Source: Malurus cyaneus samueli
Lineage: Eukaryota > Chordata > Aves > Passeriformes > Maluridae
Assembly (NCBI GenBank): GCA_009741485.1
Contig: CM019216.1
Coordinates: 49,333,248-49,397,247 of the forward strand
DNA: 64,000 nt
Direction: 5' to 3'
Below, piece by piece: positions 27,401 through 42,400 of the stretch (the first letter of the stretch is position 1; the number at the start of each line of letters is the position of its first letter). The notes under the pieces are model-generated. The model saw only the letters and a list, made by a program, of their open reading frames with translations. It was not told the DNA's origin and did not search any database. Made by a program: the position numbers and the translations under genes.

Positions 27401-30400
27401 TGCAAAAAAAAATGGAGACTTTAAAAACAATTACCAGGCAAGTGTTTTGCTCAGTATTATTTTTTTCTTCAAAATACAAAAATATGAGCCGAAGACATCT
27501 CCATATCTTTAATGTAATTTGCTTACTCATCTTAAAACATTTTGGGATAAGTATTTTTTAATAACAGATTTTGTGTAAGCTTCACTCTAAAGCAAAGTAA
27601 GCACACGTTTTCCAAATGTCTGCTCCTGAAAACCACTGAATATTCATGCTGCGGTGTCAAACAGAGTTTAATACCATGCTGCTGCTGAGAGCTTGGATGA
27701 GTTTGCCTTCCGGCACTTATGGAAGGAAGAACAGAAAGGTTCACTTTTCATCCCTTTTTGACTAAGACTGCAAGAGAACTCACACAAGATGCTCCTGCAT
27801 GTCAAATTTTCATCAGGGCTAGGGTTCAGCTTTGTAAAATTAATAGCTCAAACCATAACGTTTAACTGACCTTTAATCACAGAGGTTTCCACTGGTGTGG
27901 CTTCCCCAGTCATGGCCTCCTTATTCTCACGATGCACCAAATCATTTTGACGGCCAACTTGCAATTCCAAAATATCAGCAGATTGATCTGGGCACAAATT
28001 CTTGGTGGTGTCTACATAGAAATTCTGAAATTACATAGAAGAGAACATTAACTTTCCATGTAAATTGCTATTCCAAACTGGTGTGACACTTAAGAGCAAC
28101 ATTATTTGTGTTATTTCTGTGAGTTTTAACTACAGATCTTTATGTCTGTCAAAGTCATCAGTGACATTTACCTCAGTGCTTGTCTTTCAGGTATGTACAT
28201 CATAAAATAACATGACCAGCAGGCACTCTAGGTGAAGTGGTTACCTCTAAAACACATCTCCAGTCTCTTTGCCTTTTTTATTTTTGCCTATATGGTGTCA
28301 CACATGCAAACGATTTATGTATCCCTTTTGGTTGATTCAGATTGCTTTCTAATTAACCATTTTTATTGTATTGATTGTTCATTTAATGTGTTCTGTTACA
28401 TATTACATCACAAATTCATATAAAGTCTGACATTTCAATTACATTCACCCAGTAGCATTCATAGCATAGTGTAGCCAGATGATGGGAACAGACAATTATG
28501 GAGTTATTAATTATAGTTTTATTACATTGAAAAAAAGTAAGATATATGGCTGCAATACTTGCTTTCCTTGGAAATCAAACTTGATATACACAATTTCATA
28601 ATAATGTTTGTTTTATTTTTAATTCAGAGGTATTTATGTCATAAATACTTTCAGTCAAATGCATATTTTTAGTTGTGCAAGTAAGAGTCAATTAAAAGTG
28701 TCAAAAATATATTTTTGGTTTAGCTCTACTGTAGCTTCAGTGTAGGTAGAGGCCAATTGCAATCTTTATACCAGAGAGTATATATTTTAAGAAATAATCA
28801 GGATAGATGTTCCATTCAAAATCAAATGCAGATTTTTTTTTTCTCAGCAATGACAAAGCCCATCCTACTCAGGGAGATAAGGTCATGTTGGTAAATCTGA
28901 CAGTAGCTACACAGTAATAGGATCTGATCTAATCTAGAATCAACCCACAATTTGTGAAAGTGCAACACGAGCCCACATTTTATGACAATTTGCCCTTTTT
29001 GAAAAGAGATACTGGTAATTGAAATAGAAAATTTGGAAGAGTATATTAAGAAAAAGAGATGCAGATGAAATCTATAAAACATAGGGATGATCTTACCAAG
29101 TGGGTGGGTCACAATATTGTGCAAGTGGAAGACCCTAATTTTTCAATTAGAGGAATCTATGGTATTCTTCTCCATTTTCTTAAAAATGTGCTGTAAGCTC
29201 AATCTACAGGGGTCAGTTGAGTTACAATTATCAATGCATGTTTGTGCTCTACAAATGTTTGTTTGTGTTGTACAATGCTGGGTAGTGTCTCCTTGATTGC
29301 AAAAGAGCCTCTGAGGCCCAGCAAAGCTTTAAGCAGCAATGCAATCCACAAAAAAAAAACTCAGGGACTTGTACAAAAAGAAATTCAGCTGAGAAATAAT
29401 TTGCAAAGAGGACAGAAATGTCAGAAGCAATTCTTCATGGCAGAGAGTTAAAATGACCCGATGGGAAAGGCACTGTTCAAACTAGGGCTGTGCTCTGCTG
29501 GTGTGCTGTGGAACGGGTTCACTTAGGCTACAGGATCTCCAAATCTCTTCCACCAGCACAGCATGAATAGTTTCTGGCCTTGTTTTCATCTCTCTTTCTT
29601 GATCATCTGCACCTAAACATGCCTGCATACTCCACCTGTTTGTTGCCAGACTGCACCAATAATATGAACACTCACTTAATAGGCAGCTATCGAGAAATTT
29701 CCACCTTCTTCTTGGGGAAAACAAATGTTTAAATAACCATGTTTCAGAGTTCTCACTAAACTAGTCCCATCCTTGGTATCAGTCAAACCTGTTTATCACA
29801 AATTAAAGGTCTTGCGAAAGGCAGGGTAACTTTACTATTCACAGGTAGATTATTACTGTGTTCCAGTTATTTGGCATACTCAGAACACAGAAAGCTTTCG
29901 CTTACTAGTCATCTTTCAGGGAAGAATGGTATTTTAATTTAAATAGTAGATATTAAAAAAAAAAAAAAGAGAAGATCTTTTTTTTATATCATGAATTCTC
30001 TTATTTTCTAGTCAGCTCCTTGTTTACCCTGTTAATGCTAGCAATCAATATGATGCATTAGTATGTTGAGTTTATTTGTTTTGCATTGCCTTAACTAATT
30101 AAAAACAGGCCTTGGTATCAAAACAGAAAGATTCCCTCATTAAGAAAAATGTAGCTGAAATTTGTGCTAACCTTATAATTCATCAGCAAAACCACACACT
30201 GTGAAAAAATAGTTACCTGGGGCACCTTGCAAAGAAATTAAAATATGCAAAACCCAAACATTTAAAAACAAAAAGGATTACAGAAAATTAACTGTCACAT
30301 CACTTTATGCTGAAATCTGATAGTGTTTTAACATCCTTAATAGCACTATAGATAACAATTATACTACAGACCAACAAAGATAAGTTGTTTTTTTAAAACT

Positions 30401-33400
30401 ATGTAACAGTGAAATCTTACAATTGTCTCTCAAATACTTGGCAGACTTAACAGCAGAGAATTGCCATCTCGACAGAATCATTATTCCACCAATTTAAAGA
30501 AGTCAGGATACCAGCCATGATTTTTCAATAGACGTTGCCAGAAAAAAACCCATTAATTTAATTTAAAAACTCATAATCTGAGCTGCAGTCATTTGTTATA
30601 ACAGACTACTCATGAGGAAACTCCAAATCTCAGCATCTGGAAAATAAAACCAACAGCTACAAGTGCGTGAACTAAAAATTTTACCACAATGTCTAAACAT
30701 TGCCCACCACATTTTCAGGTTTGTCTGTGGTCCAGGAACAACTCCGGAGTCAAAGCACAAACCCGTAAAGGTAAATGAGTTTAAATGTGCACAGTCCCTC
30801 CCAGGAAACAGAAGGTGTTATATCAAACAGGATAAACACAAAAGAGTGTGAGAGCTGAGGTGAGACTAAAAGGGCTGGAGACGCACCACTTTAGTAAGAA
30901 CAGAAGTGTCAGAATTCAGCAGAAGCTGTAAATGAGTGCAGTGCTTGCCAAAGGTGCACGAACTGAAAACTTTGCAGTAGCAAACTGAGTTTCCGAGGAA
31001 GAAGTTTGATTTAGTTGCTCTTGATTAGCTGAAGAGTTTAATGCATTGCATCCATCTGTGTGTGTGTGCGTGTGTGTGTGTGTGTGTGAAAGCGAACTCT
31101 CTCCTGCAAGTAAGGCTTCCCTCTGCATGTTTGCTCCAGAAGCAGTGAAGTCTGACAATAGTTCTCCTTCTTGTGAGTGGCACTGAACAAATAGTAATGT
31201 TTTCCCTATCTACAGCCACAGTTGCACAAAACCAGTTACTAAAATGCTGATTTCCCCTGTAGTTTAATTGCATGCTCTCATCCTCATCCTCTTCTCATAG
31301 CTCCAAGCTATGTTCTTCTCTGAGTTAAAAAAAAAATTGGGCTATCAACTGTTGTATCCATGTGAATATTTCTTTCATTACTGTATCTAATTGTTTTTTA
31401 ACTCATTTATATTTCTATTACCAACATCATGTGGCAATGAGCTGCAGAGTTTATTTCTGCATTGAAATTTACTTTAGGTTGTGAGGTTTCTTTTTACTGC
31501 CCTAACTCAGAATTTCATGCTGCTGCTGTAATCCCACTCTGTTAGTTTTGTCCCTTCATTCAGATTTTTATTCTTTTTCTTGAGTTGCCTCTTCTTTAGG
31601 TAGAATAGTTTCTGGTCTTTAATCTTTCTCCTTACTAGGACACAAATTATGACCCATGAGGCACTGACTCTGGAAATTCCTGCTCCTTTGCAAGATATAC
31701 CCCAAAAATACTGAAGGCAATCTCTATTCCACACACGCTTCAGACAGCAATATTTGGTTACAACTACTCAGTAAGGCCATAAAATAGCGACAATTCTTAC
31801 AAAAAAAAAAAACAAAAAAAACAAAAACCAAAAAACAGCATACACAAAAAAAACCCCAAAACACTCAACCAACAAACCAACAGCAACAACAAAAAAACCC
31901 AAAGCCAAAACAAAAAAAAAAAAACCCACCAAGCCCCCTCACAAAACACAACAACAAAACCACAAAAAAAACAAACAACAACCCCCCACACACCATCAAA
32001 TCTTGAGGTGCCCAGAAAAATTGTTGTTGTCTCTGAGATAAAACAGAAGAAAGAGAAGCTCTTAGAGCAAGTAAGAAAAAAGGCTTTTAAATCTGTTTAC
32101 AAAAAAAAAAGAAATAATACATGTGTTCATAATACACATCATTGTTTGGTTGCTTTTTTTTTTTTTTTTGGAAAGAATGCCTCAACAGCATCTAGAACAT
32201 TCAGAGTAAAGAAGGAAACAACATTTGTTTAAAGTACAGAAAAATGTGGGAGTAAATATGAAACCAACAGCTGTCACAGTCTCTGAAAATGCAGTGAGAG
32301 ATGTAGTGGCATAAACCAATCTGACAAAATTATGCTTTTCCAGACTGAAAGTCAAGCTGTTAGTTGATTACAAATGGCTCTAGTGAAGAGGAGTACTCAT
32401 TTGCTGGAGCAATCAGTGCTGGACAGGGCACTACACCTTTGGAGTACATTATTAGAAGTTGCCCATGCTAGTAGATACAGCTCATAAACCTTTTACTGCA
32501 ATCTTTAAAGACAGCTTGGACTGACACTCCTTACAGCCATCAGAAACCCAAGCCAAAGCTCCAGGTACATATTTTTTCCATGGCATACGCTTCATGGATA
32601 CATTTATCTCTAAAATGGTTAATTGCCAGTAAAAAAAAAAAAGTGCATATATGGAATGAAAGTGTGATGAACGATTTCATCACCCAGCCCAGACAAAAAA
32701 GGCAATTTATCCCCACAAGCTGCATATGACAGTTCTGCAAGAGAGTCACACAACACTATATTCATAGAGAAGTCCAAACCAGGCTGGATGAAGTTTAACT
32801 TTTAAATATTTTGAAGAATATTTTAAGGAAATTGTGAGAGAGGGTGATAGAGAAAGACATCAGTATTCATAGTTGCTGATTTATGGAGAATATTTCATGA
32901 GCTTCAGAACTTACAGAATTACAACCTATCTCTTTATTTTTTTGATCCAGCTTTCACTATATCTGCATGATTTTTCTGCAGGGACAGCTTGGAACTACAG
33001 TGGATCAGAAAAGAATCACAGATTTTGTTTCCCATGAAGTATCAGCCAGAATAAATGTTATCAAAAGCAGAGACTTAGACCACCCTGAGACACAGATCTG
33101 AATTACTTCCCAGTTTGCAAGAGCATGCTCTGGAGTACATTCTGGGGTGACTGCACTGGTCAGATTTACACCAATGTTCATCATCAGGCGATTCTTCTTC
33201 TCTAGTCCACTCTGGTGAAACCCCGTCCCGAGCACGGTATCTAACTCCAGGGAACCCAGCAGGAGAAGGACATGGATCTGCTGGAGCAGGTCCAGGGAAG
33301 GAACACAAACATCATCTGGAGCACCTTTCCTACAAAAACAGGCTGAGAGACTGGGGTTGTTCAGCCTGGAGAAGAGAATGTTCTAGGGAGACTTCCTGGC

Positions 33401-36400
33401 AGCCTTCCAGTACCTAAAGGGAGCTCACAGTAAGGAAGAGGGGGGCTCTTCATCACGTACTGTAGTGATAAGACAAGGGGAATGGTTTTAAACCCAAAGT
33501 AAGTAGGTTTAAATTGGATATTAGGAAGAAATTATTTTCTATGTAGGTGGTGAGGCAATGGCACAGGTTGCCCAGGGAAGTTGTGGGTGTTCCATCCCTA
33601 AAAGTGTTTAAGACCAGGCTGGAATGAGGCTTGGAGCTGCCTGGTCTAAGGGAAGATGCCCCTGGCACGTGGGTTGGAATGAGATGTTCTTTAAAGCCCC
33701 TTCCAACCCAAAGCCTTCTATGAAAATACGCTTCACCTGCTGTGTAAATAGAAATCTAAATGGGTGCTTTTATCTAATAGACATGAAATACAAATTTGAA
33801 TAATGGGAACACACACGTGGGAACTGCTGACATGTCTCAAAATCTGTATTATTATGGCAGACAATTAAGATTAATTTATTCCACTGGAAAAGAAACAATT
33901 ACCTTTGGATTATTATTCACTTGTATCCCAAGGTAGCCTCCTTGCTTGCCAATAAATTATCTTGCACATCAAGGTAATTTTTGCAAGGGCACAGTGTGTC
34001 CATAGCAAAGGGTACTGACAAGGGTCTGTGATATTGTAGCAAAGAATTCTAACAGTCTTCCCCATCGCCCTGATTCCAGTACATGATATCAAGTGTTCAT
34101 TTTCCACAGTCCACTGGAGTGTGGAAAAGGAGAAGAGCTAGTTAGAAGACACTGCAGAAAGGCCATGGGCAATAAAGAGGATCCTCATTTAGCCTTATTA
34201 AAATACAGAACGAGAGCACTTTGGAGAATTATTATTTGCCTGCAGGACTCATAAGGCACTATAAACCGCAGATTAACTATTTTGACAAAGAAGGGGTCAA
34301 GGCTATATCGTTTCAAAGACAGAAAAAAAAAAAGGTACCAGCTTGTGAGTTATTCTCTGCCTAAAAGAGACAAAAACCACGTGATCAAATTAAATTTTGT
34401 GATCCAGATTCAAGTGCTTAATAAATTTCTTCCTCACAAGGTACTTTCTGTACATACCAACAATATCACGATTAATTTGACTTTCATTGTCAGTAGTCTG
34501 GGTTTTATCATAGAATCATAGAATGGTTTGGGCTGGAAAGGACCTTGAAGACATTTAGTTCCACCCCCACTGCCATGGGCAGGGATACCATCCACTAGAC
34601 CAGGTTGCTCCTGGTTCTTTTCCAAAAAGGTTAAAGAGGGGGAGACTTTAAATAAAATCATGGTTAATTGTAGGCTAATGCAAATTTAGGCACATTCTAA
34701 GGGTTTAAACACTGTATTTAAAAAGTTATGTTCTCCTAATAGTAGGGACTGAATTAGTTAACTCCTGTTCAGAGTTTGAATAAGAATGTTTGGATTTAAA
34801 ACTGAAACAAAGCAGAGCAGAAAGCCATGTTCCAGCCAGATCCATATCGAAAAAAAAAATAAAAGAAAATAATGTATCAAGCAGAATTGTCTTGGAGTAA
34901 TCAGGGGCACCGTGCTCTGCCCGACACGGAGTTCATCTCTAAGCTGGGACAAATATACCGATGACATCCTGAAAAAAAAGGGAACAAGCGTGGAAGCAGG
35001 AGCGGGCACCGCTAGGGGGCTCCGCATCCCGGCTCATCCCGGCGCATCCCGGAGCATCCCGGCGCATCCCGCCACTCCGCCAGGCTGTTTCCCCCCGGAA
35101 CGGGCTGCCGGGACCTCGGCTCAGCGCTGAAACACTGCAAACATTGCGTCCCGACTCTCCTCCGCCAAACGCTTCTCCTCCTGGTCCACCCCTCTCCCCC
35201 CGTTTGAAACGGCACACAACACATTTCGTGGTTGTGTCTGGAACTACGGAGAAAGAAGTGACCAGATTTTGATCAGATTTGATGATTTTTTGGGATGAAA
35301 CGTTAAGTTCTCTTAATTTAACAGGCTGAGGTTTAATAATTGCAGGGGGAGTAGCAAACAGAGGAGGAATAGGGAGCCAGCTGGCAGGATGACCTTTAAG
35401 AAGGGCTATTGTACGTGAACAGTACGTGCTTTCCCAGGAAATTTTGCGAGGGCTTTAAGGAGGTAATGAAATACTGCCATTCTTCACTGACAGTTCCCAC
35501 AGTTCAGGTAAATTTTCTGCAGCTGATGGAAACAAAATAAGTTGCATTATGTCATCAATAAAAAACACGCGAGTGTACTGCTATTGCATTCCACTGAAAT
35601 TCTTTCTTTGCTCCTAAAATGCAGAGCCCCAAGCTTTTAGTTCTTAATCCAACGACTTTCATGTACTCATTCACTGCTCAAAGTATTTGTTTAATCATTT
35701 GTTGAATGAGATCTTTTTCTCCCCTCAAAATGTTCCCAGAATAATACCGATTATGTCTCAAGAGACTTTAGAATGAAGTTTTTCTAACCAAAGGATCTTT
35801 TATGTCTCTGGGTAACTGAAGCCGTCAGCCTCTTTTCCCAGACATTTTTCTCCTGCTCTGTGCGTGTACAAGCAAAAGAGAACAGAAAACTATGTTGGAC
35901 ACCCTTGAGTGGCCTGGGATGAAACAATGCTGTATTAACACAAAATGACCAGGCTTACACCTTCAGCTTAGTGTTACAAATCAAAAAAGGTATTTAAAAG
36001 TATTTCAGAAATAGTTCAAATGCAAAATACAGAGCTGCATAATGCCCTCCCAGCTCCATCTCATTCCTCTTGTCTCCCTGTTAAATACATAAAGGGGGAG
36101 TGCTTGATCCCCAGTACCTCAGAGCAGAGAACAGTTTTTTCATCTTTACAGTAATATGGATGATAATATTACATTTATTTTTGCAGCAATGTCTTTATAT
36201 TAAGGCTTGCCTTTTTTTTCTGAGTACTTAGTCTTAAACAGCACTTTCTCTCTTCAACACACTGTGCAGTGGAAGAAAGTAATGTTTTCTGCACTTTACA
36301 TGCTGGCAAATTGAAATGTGCTTTTTGCTTCAAAAAGTGGGTGGGAGACAGTGAGGTGCCACCAGCTGTCACCTTTCTACACACCCTGACTCTTTACTGG

Positions 36401-39400
36401 CCTGCCTTCCCTGCCTGCAGGCACAGCCATTGCAGCCACACTTGTGAGCTCTCAGATAAAGAAATTAGGTCTGGGCTGGTTTGAGCAATGAAACTCAGGA
36501 TCAGCCTGTGGAAATCCAGTTTTCCATGGCGCTCACAACAGCTGTGAAAGGGAGCAAGAAGAGGAGCCCAGAGTTTCATTCTGAATCTGGTGCCTTAATC
36601 CCAAGGCAGGTTTTGCTCTTCTCCTGGGCTGCCCACCCACTGAGCACTGACCTTCTTGGGACAAGAAAAGTATACACCTGAAGACCTAAATTATTGAGAT
36701 CTACTTCTGTATTGCAAATGCAGCTCACCTTGGCAAAGGGAAGAGCTTGTTTGTTCAAAGACTATGAATTATTGCATTTAAGTACTGTCACCACTTAAGC
36801 AGAAGATGTGAAGTCTTTTCATTTATCTTTAATGGAACATTAACTAGAAATATAATTACAAGGGAAAGCTAATTACCTGCAGGTTTGCCAAACTGCAGAT
36901 GGAATCTACTCAACAGACTGAATGCTGAAAGGGATGAGCATGTAAGTCCAGTTTAGTGTGTGGAAAATTTGGATTGAAACTCAATGAGAAGAGGAATGAA
37001 ATTTCCTGTAACTCCTGACATAGGACTCCAAAGGCGGCAGCCCTCACTGCACCATTTTCCCAACAGTCTCTACCTTAGTCTTGAGATGTTCTCTGCCCCC
37101 CAAAAAATGAAATAACTTCCACACTTGTTCAGGTCAACATGCATCTCACATTTTTGCTCACATTGCCTTAAGCAGACACCAAAAAAGAGTAAAAACAGAG
37201 CAAGTCAGGATCTGTTGCATCCAAATACATTCTCAGCCTCTTACTATTTTCAGCCCAGGGAATTTCCTGAGTTTGATGTGGTTTATCTATTAGCAACTCT
37301 CAAAGGGTCTCTCTTCCAAGTATTTGTCCAGTCTCCCCTTGAACTCCTGATCCACTTCCAGTCTTGTTCTGATTCCCCTTAGTCTGGATGTATCCTGCCC
37401 CATTTCCTCTAATTGTGGTCCTGCAGAGAGAGGAGAGGGACAGGAGGTATGTGTGTGTGGGGTGGTAGATTTTAAAAATAAATTGTTTTCAAGTTCTTAC
37501 TACTGAGCTGACTTTCCTAGCATGAGTTTGCAAGTTCAGCTGCAGAGCTCACCCTCTCCTTCCTCTTACTGCATGACAGCAAATGCTGTGCACAGCAGAC
37601 ATCAGCCTCGGGAAAGCAGCAGGACACTGCCTTGCTAGGAATTAAGTACTGCAGACTGGATTCAGACCTCAGACACTGGGTGCAAATCTGCAGTCACTCC
37701 CTGTAATTTGAAAGCATTATTCTGGATTTACTCAGTCATGGCTGAATTCAGCATCAGCTTCTTGTTTTTCAAAATCATCTGGTTTCCAGGCCACAGCAGG
37801 GAACGTAACAGCAGGAGTGAGAGGAAAATGGGTTATTTTATTAGCAAAATGCATTCCTGTTCTAACAGATATTTCTGCAATGTTTCAATTCCTTCAAGAA
37901 TTTTGTCTTCTTACACAAATACACATATAAATGTACACAGGGATATGAGTATATAAATATTTCAGCCTGCCATTAGAAGTCAGCCTGTTTTGTCAAAAAG
38001 AAACTATTCTGCCCCATTTTTCACTTCTCTTTTTGTTATTTATTCTCTGATATAATTTCAAAATTCTGACTATTAAATTCCCTCGCAGCTGTGCTGAACT
38101 GCATGCCAGTGGTTAGGAAACCCAGCCAAGTCACAGGGGGTTTTGGTTCGTTGGTGACTTTGAGCCATGTCCTGTAAAGGACATGGATTTTTCCTCATCA
38201 GAAAAGTTGTTCACATCCTGGAACTTCTGGAAAAATCCGAAGTGCCCACCCATCAGAAAAAAATTTAACTTCTAATTACAAATCCTTATCACAACTATTA
38301 AAAGAAGATTTTTTTTGATCTGTTGCTGGCTGTTGGCATTTTAGATTTTGAATCTTCTCAATTCATTACAGGGAGCAAAAAATAAGGGAAGGAAAGGCTT
38401 TCAAGACCATTTTCTCCCAGTATGAAGATGGAACTGTGTGATACCATGTGCCCACTTCTGCCTCCTGCCCCTACCCTTCCCTGAACCACCCTCCCTCCTA
38501 GACACTGACTCTACTGGATGTTGGAGTTCTCTCCCAGAGAAAGGCTATAGCCCAATCTGCCCCAATTCCAAGCTATGAGAATGAAAATTAAATATCCTCC
38601 TCTTCTCACAATTGTTTTCCATTGCTTTTTTTTACATCCACTCCCTTTCTAGGTTCTCTCCAGAGAGCTGGGCTTGCAGGACAGGTCTGGCACTCCACAG
38701 CATTTGTAAAGCCTTTGAAGCCCATTCAAAAAGCGACAGCTGAGAAGAGAGGATCTGTGCAAATCTCAACCCATTATTTCCTGGCTTACAAAAAAAGACC
38801 AAATGAAAAGTCATCCTAAAAGCAGCATGGAAAACACTGATGGTGGTGCTTAACTCTACATGAAGAAATGTCAAATAGGTTCATATTCAGTCATTTTACT
38901 TTGTACCAAAGATACCCTGACAAAACCTTGGTTGTTAGTTCCACCATTCTGTAGAGGACACTAATGACTGCACAACCTTGAAGGTGCATGTTGCTCTTCC
39001 CCAGCTCATGATAATTTATATTTATTCACATTCATTCATTTTCAGCATATGTCCAGCTTCATGAAACAATGTCTGCACTTGGCAGATAGTTCAATGTACT
39101 GGACCAGCCCTTTGAAACCACTTGTCCAAAACTTTTCTGAACTACTGCAGATACTTACATATGGTAAGTATCTGCATTTCCTAACCAGAATAATGAACGA
39201 AATAATTTCCATACTATGTTTACACACTTACAGAAGACAAGAAGACATTCGCATTGGTGGGGTTTTAAGCACCATTGCAGCTGACTAAAGCATTGAACAG
39301 CTGTTGGCATGGATCCTGTATCCTGTGTCTAGGCACAGACACAGCTGTTAAATTCTGACCTGTCAGGGCATCCACAAACATTTTCAGAGGACTTTTCCAC

Positions 39401-42400
39401 AGTGACCACATATATACACCAGACAGAAGATTTTTTGAGCAAATAAGTACTTCTTGGTGGACAGCTCTTCAAGTTATTGACACAGGGGAAAGGGCCGCAT
39501 AACTCTCATGAGTTTGATCAATAAGACTGCTTTGGTTTTCTCAATCCACTGAATTACCTTGGGAGTTTAGAAAAGATTTTATTTCTACAGCCTAAAATTT
39601 CATGTCAGTCAGTCTTTGAGCCAAGCTTAACTGTTCATTTGCTTTTCAGTTCAGTAGCCTTAAAAGTATAATGCTGTTTTCTCCTGAGGTTTCATGTTCT
39701 ACATTCAGATGGTCAGCTGCATCTTTTTTTCTGGAATATTTTTTTCTCAGAAGGTGGAAATTGAGATAACTCAAAATGAGCTCACAGAAGGTTTTAAAAG
39801 AGATTATTACACCAATCTTATGCCAGTTTTGAGTGGTAATATTTATAGTTCTATTAATTGCATGAGAAAGACAACTTTCTCACTCTTACTAACAGTAAAT
39901 AGTCCAAAGATGTGGGCTAGGCCTCCCCTCAACAGTATGTGTTACTTGTCAAATTATCAATGGATGATTATGCCCCTCATTGAAGAAAAGTGTGAGAGCA
40001 GTGTTTGAAGGCAGACTCACCAAACTGCATATAAGAAGACATTTCTCTCTCCAGAGCTGCTCTTTGCTGTGATTTTACCAAAACCACAGCTTGTGGAAGC
40101 ACAGTGCTGTACAGGGGCATAGCATTGAGAAGATGCAAAATGTTCCAGCTCTGGGAAAACAAGGCTGTCCCCAGTTGTGCCCTCAGCCAGCCACCATGAG
40201 CACATGAGGACTGCTGCAGCTCATGCAAGCAAAGAGGTGTGCAGCAGAAATGATGTTGTCCCAGCTGAAATAAAATGGTAAACCTGAAATGAGCCTGGCC
40301 AAACAGCAGAAAGATGAGGTGGCTGGGGCTTGTTTCAAGCTGGTTGAAAAATGGCTTGTTGAGAGATTAGTGAAAGCAACACAAATTCTCAAAATCGTTT
40401 GGCCGGTTTTGTCTGTTGTCGTCTTCTTGACCCTGTGAGAAACAGTTTAATGCAAGAAAAATATCTAACCAGCTGAAGAAATTAGGCCATGAAAATGAGT
40501 GTGCTCCCTTGTGTGAGTACAGCTAAGCACAAGTTTGCTTGTTTACAGGAGCAGAGCCTCAGAGACCAACACATTCACACATCCTTAAGTTTACCATGGC
40601 AAGCAATCCCCTTTGGCAAGTGGAAAATCTCACCGTGCCCCTGCACAAGCCTAACAGCTGGCAGAGTCAGGACCTTGGAATCAATGTTTTCTATAGCAGC
40701 GTGTGTTTTCTGGCACAAAGAAAGCTGAATAATCTATCAGATATATAAATCTTGTATGTCTTAAACCAAAAGGTATTCAGGGAAGAAACTATGTTTTTCC
40801 ATAGATAAAGACATTGTCTAACATCTTGTGGGTGCCACCAAAATTCAAATTAAAAAAAAACAGAGAGAAAATAACTTGGCATGGTTTATTTATTTGCTTC
40901 TTTGTGAATATATAAGAAGACTGACAAGAATAAAAGAATGTACAGTTTGTAGTCATTATTACCCTGGTTTTAGAGTTTTTTATTAACTTAGGTGTGGAAA
41001 ACCTCAAAACTAACAAATCCATCTAGGTTTTCTGGGTGCCTGGTGACATTTGAAATCTTATAAAAGTGATGCAGACCTCAGGTTAGTCTCACCCTCCAAC
41101 ACTTCCTTCAGCTTCTTAGATAATTAATAAGATCAACAGCAGGTGACACTGCATGTGACAATGGCTCTAGGGAGAAAATTCTCAAATCTACCTGGAGTTG
41201 GACTGAAATATCTCATTAATTTCACATGGATCATCAAAGAGCATCTGTGAGGTAGCAACAGTTTGTGGCTGGCACAACCCTGCATGCCAGCAGAAGCCTT
41301 CCCTTCAGCACTACTTATTTCCTAACACATAAACTCCCAAATTATTCAATCTTGACTGTGAATTAAAAAGCTGTGTCATAGGCAACCTGAGGGCACCCTC
41401 GATGCCTCCTTTCGAGACACAATTTATTGGGTCAGCAGCTTCTGACTCCTCCTGGCCCATTTGGCCACCTCTATAGCCAGCATGTTAACAACAGGGAAAC
41501 AGACCTCAGGTGACAGTAACTGGCTCCCTTTTGAGGCCCCATTTTGCACTGGCAAGCTGGAAAAGAACTTTAATACAAGTGAGAAAGAGACCAGGGAGGA
41601 GTAGGAAGCCACAGTTACAGTGCAGAACTTTTTGAAGTCAGTGAGTTTTACTATGTTCTGGTTTTAGCAAACCTTTGCAGGAGGTGGTCTGTGTGGTTTT
41701 GTGACCCAAAAGTTTCATTCTAAGTTTAGGGGGTCGGGTGAAAGAAGACATTTGAGAAGAAACTGGGTGAAAGATTTACACATATCTTTGAAAGCTTCGT
41801 AAAGTTTCCACTGAACTGCATGGTTTCTAGTACAAAGTAGGATTTCATTGGAATTTTCCAGCACAATTTCTAAGACCTTAAATTTTGATCCATCAGAAAT
41901 AAAGCAGAAATAAAAGGTCTTGTATTTTATACCACATGATTTCATTGTTTTTAGTAGTCTAACTTTCGCAGATAAGTGTTCGTTGCATAAATATTTTCTG
42001 ATGTCTTAGAACTTAAGTAAGATTGTAGTTACAAAGTTTCATACCTTTCCCCCCTGCCCCCAACAAAAAGGCTTTGCAACATTCATACAGTGAAAGGAGA
42101 AAAGCAGAGGCCATTAAATATTCTTCTGATAGAAGCAGTATTACTGATAGAAATTTCTAGGTTTAAATAGTCCTCATCACATTTTTCTTACAAACTTAAG
42201 AATATTCTTTATAGCAATTTCATAATGTAGCTATCTAAAACTTCTATATTAAGCCCAGGACTCAAGCAGGTATTCATTTTTTTTTGTGACTTTACAGGTA
42301 CAATTGGTACATTGCTCCTGGCAGACTGGCAAGATAGCACACAGGAATTATCTCATTTAACTGTAGATCAATGCCATGACTGCAACGATAAAATTGTAGG

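Larger units (their letters stand above)
18273..27870 (-). other. THEMIS intron (9.6 kb)
   Basis: This intron lies between the 154-nt and 145-nt exons. It contains a CR1 copy (about 25235-25640), an LTR (26393-26880), a 20-bp tandem duplication at 22813-22847, a TTTTG run at 22490-22508 and a short TCCA repeat near 20537. The rest is ordinary AT-rich DNA with no coding block recognised. Confidence -1.

Noticed and set aside
31797..31991. Phenylalanine and leucine-rich - strand frame resembling a membrane protein
   Set aside because: It is produced entirely by the A/C low-complexity tract.
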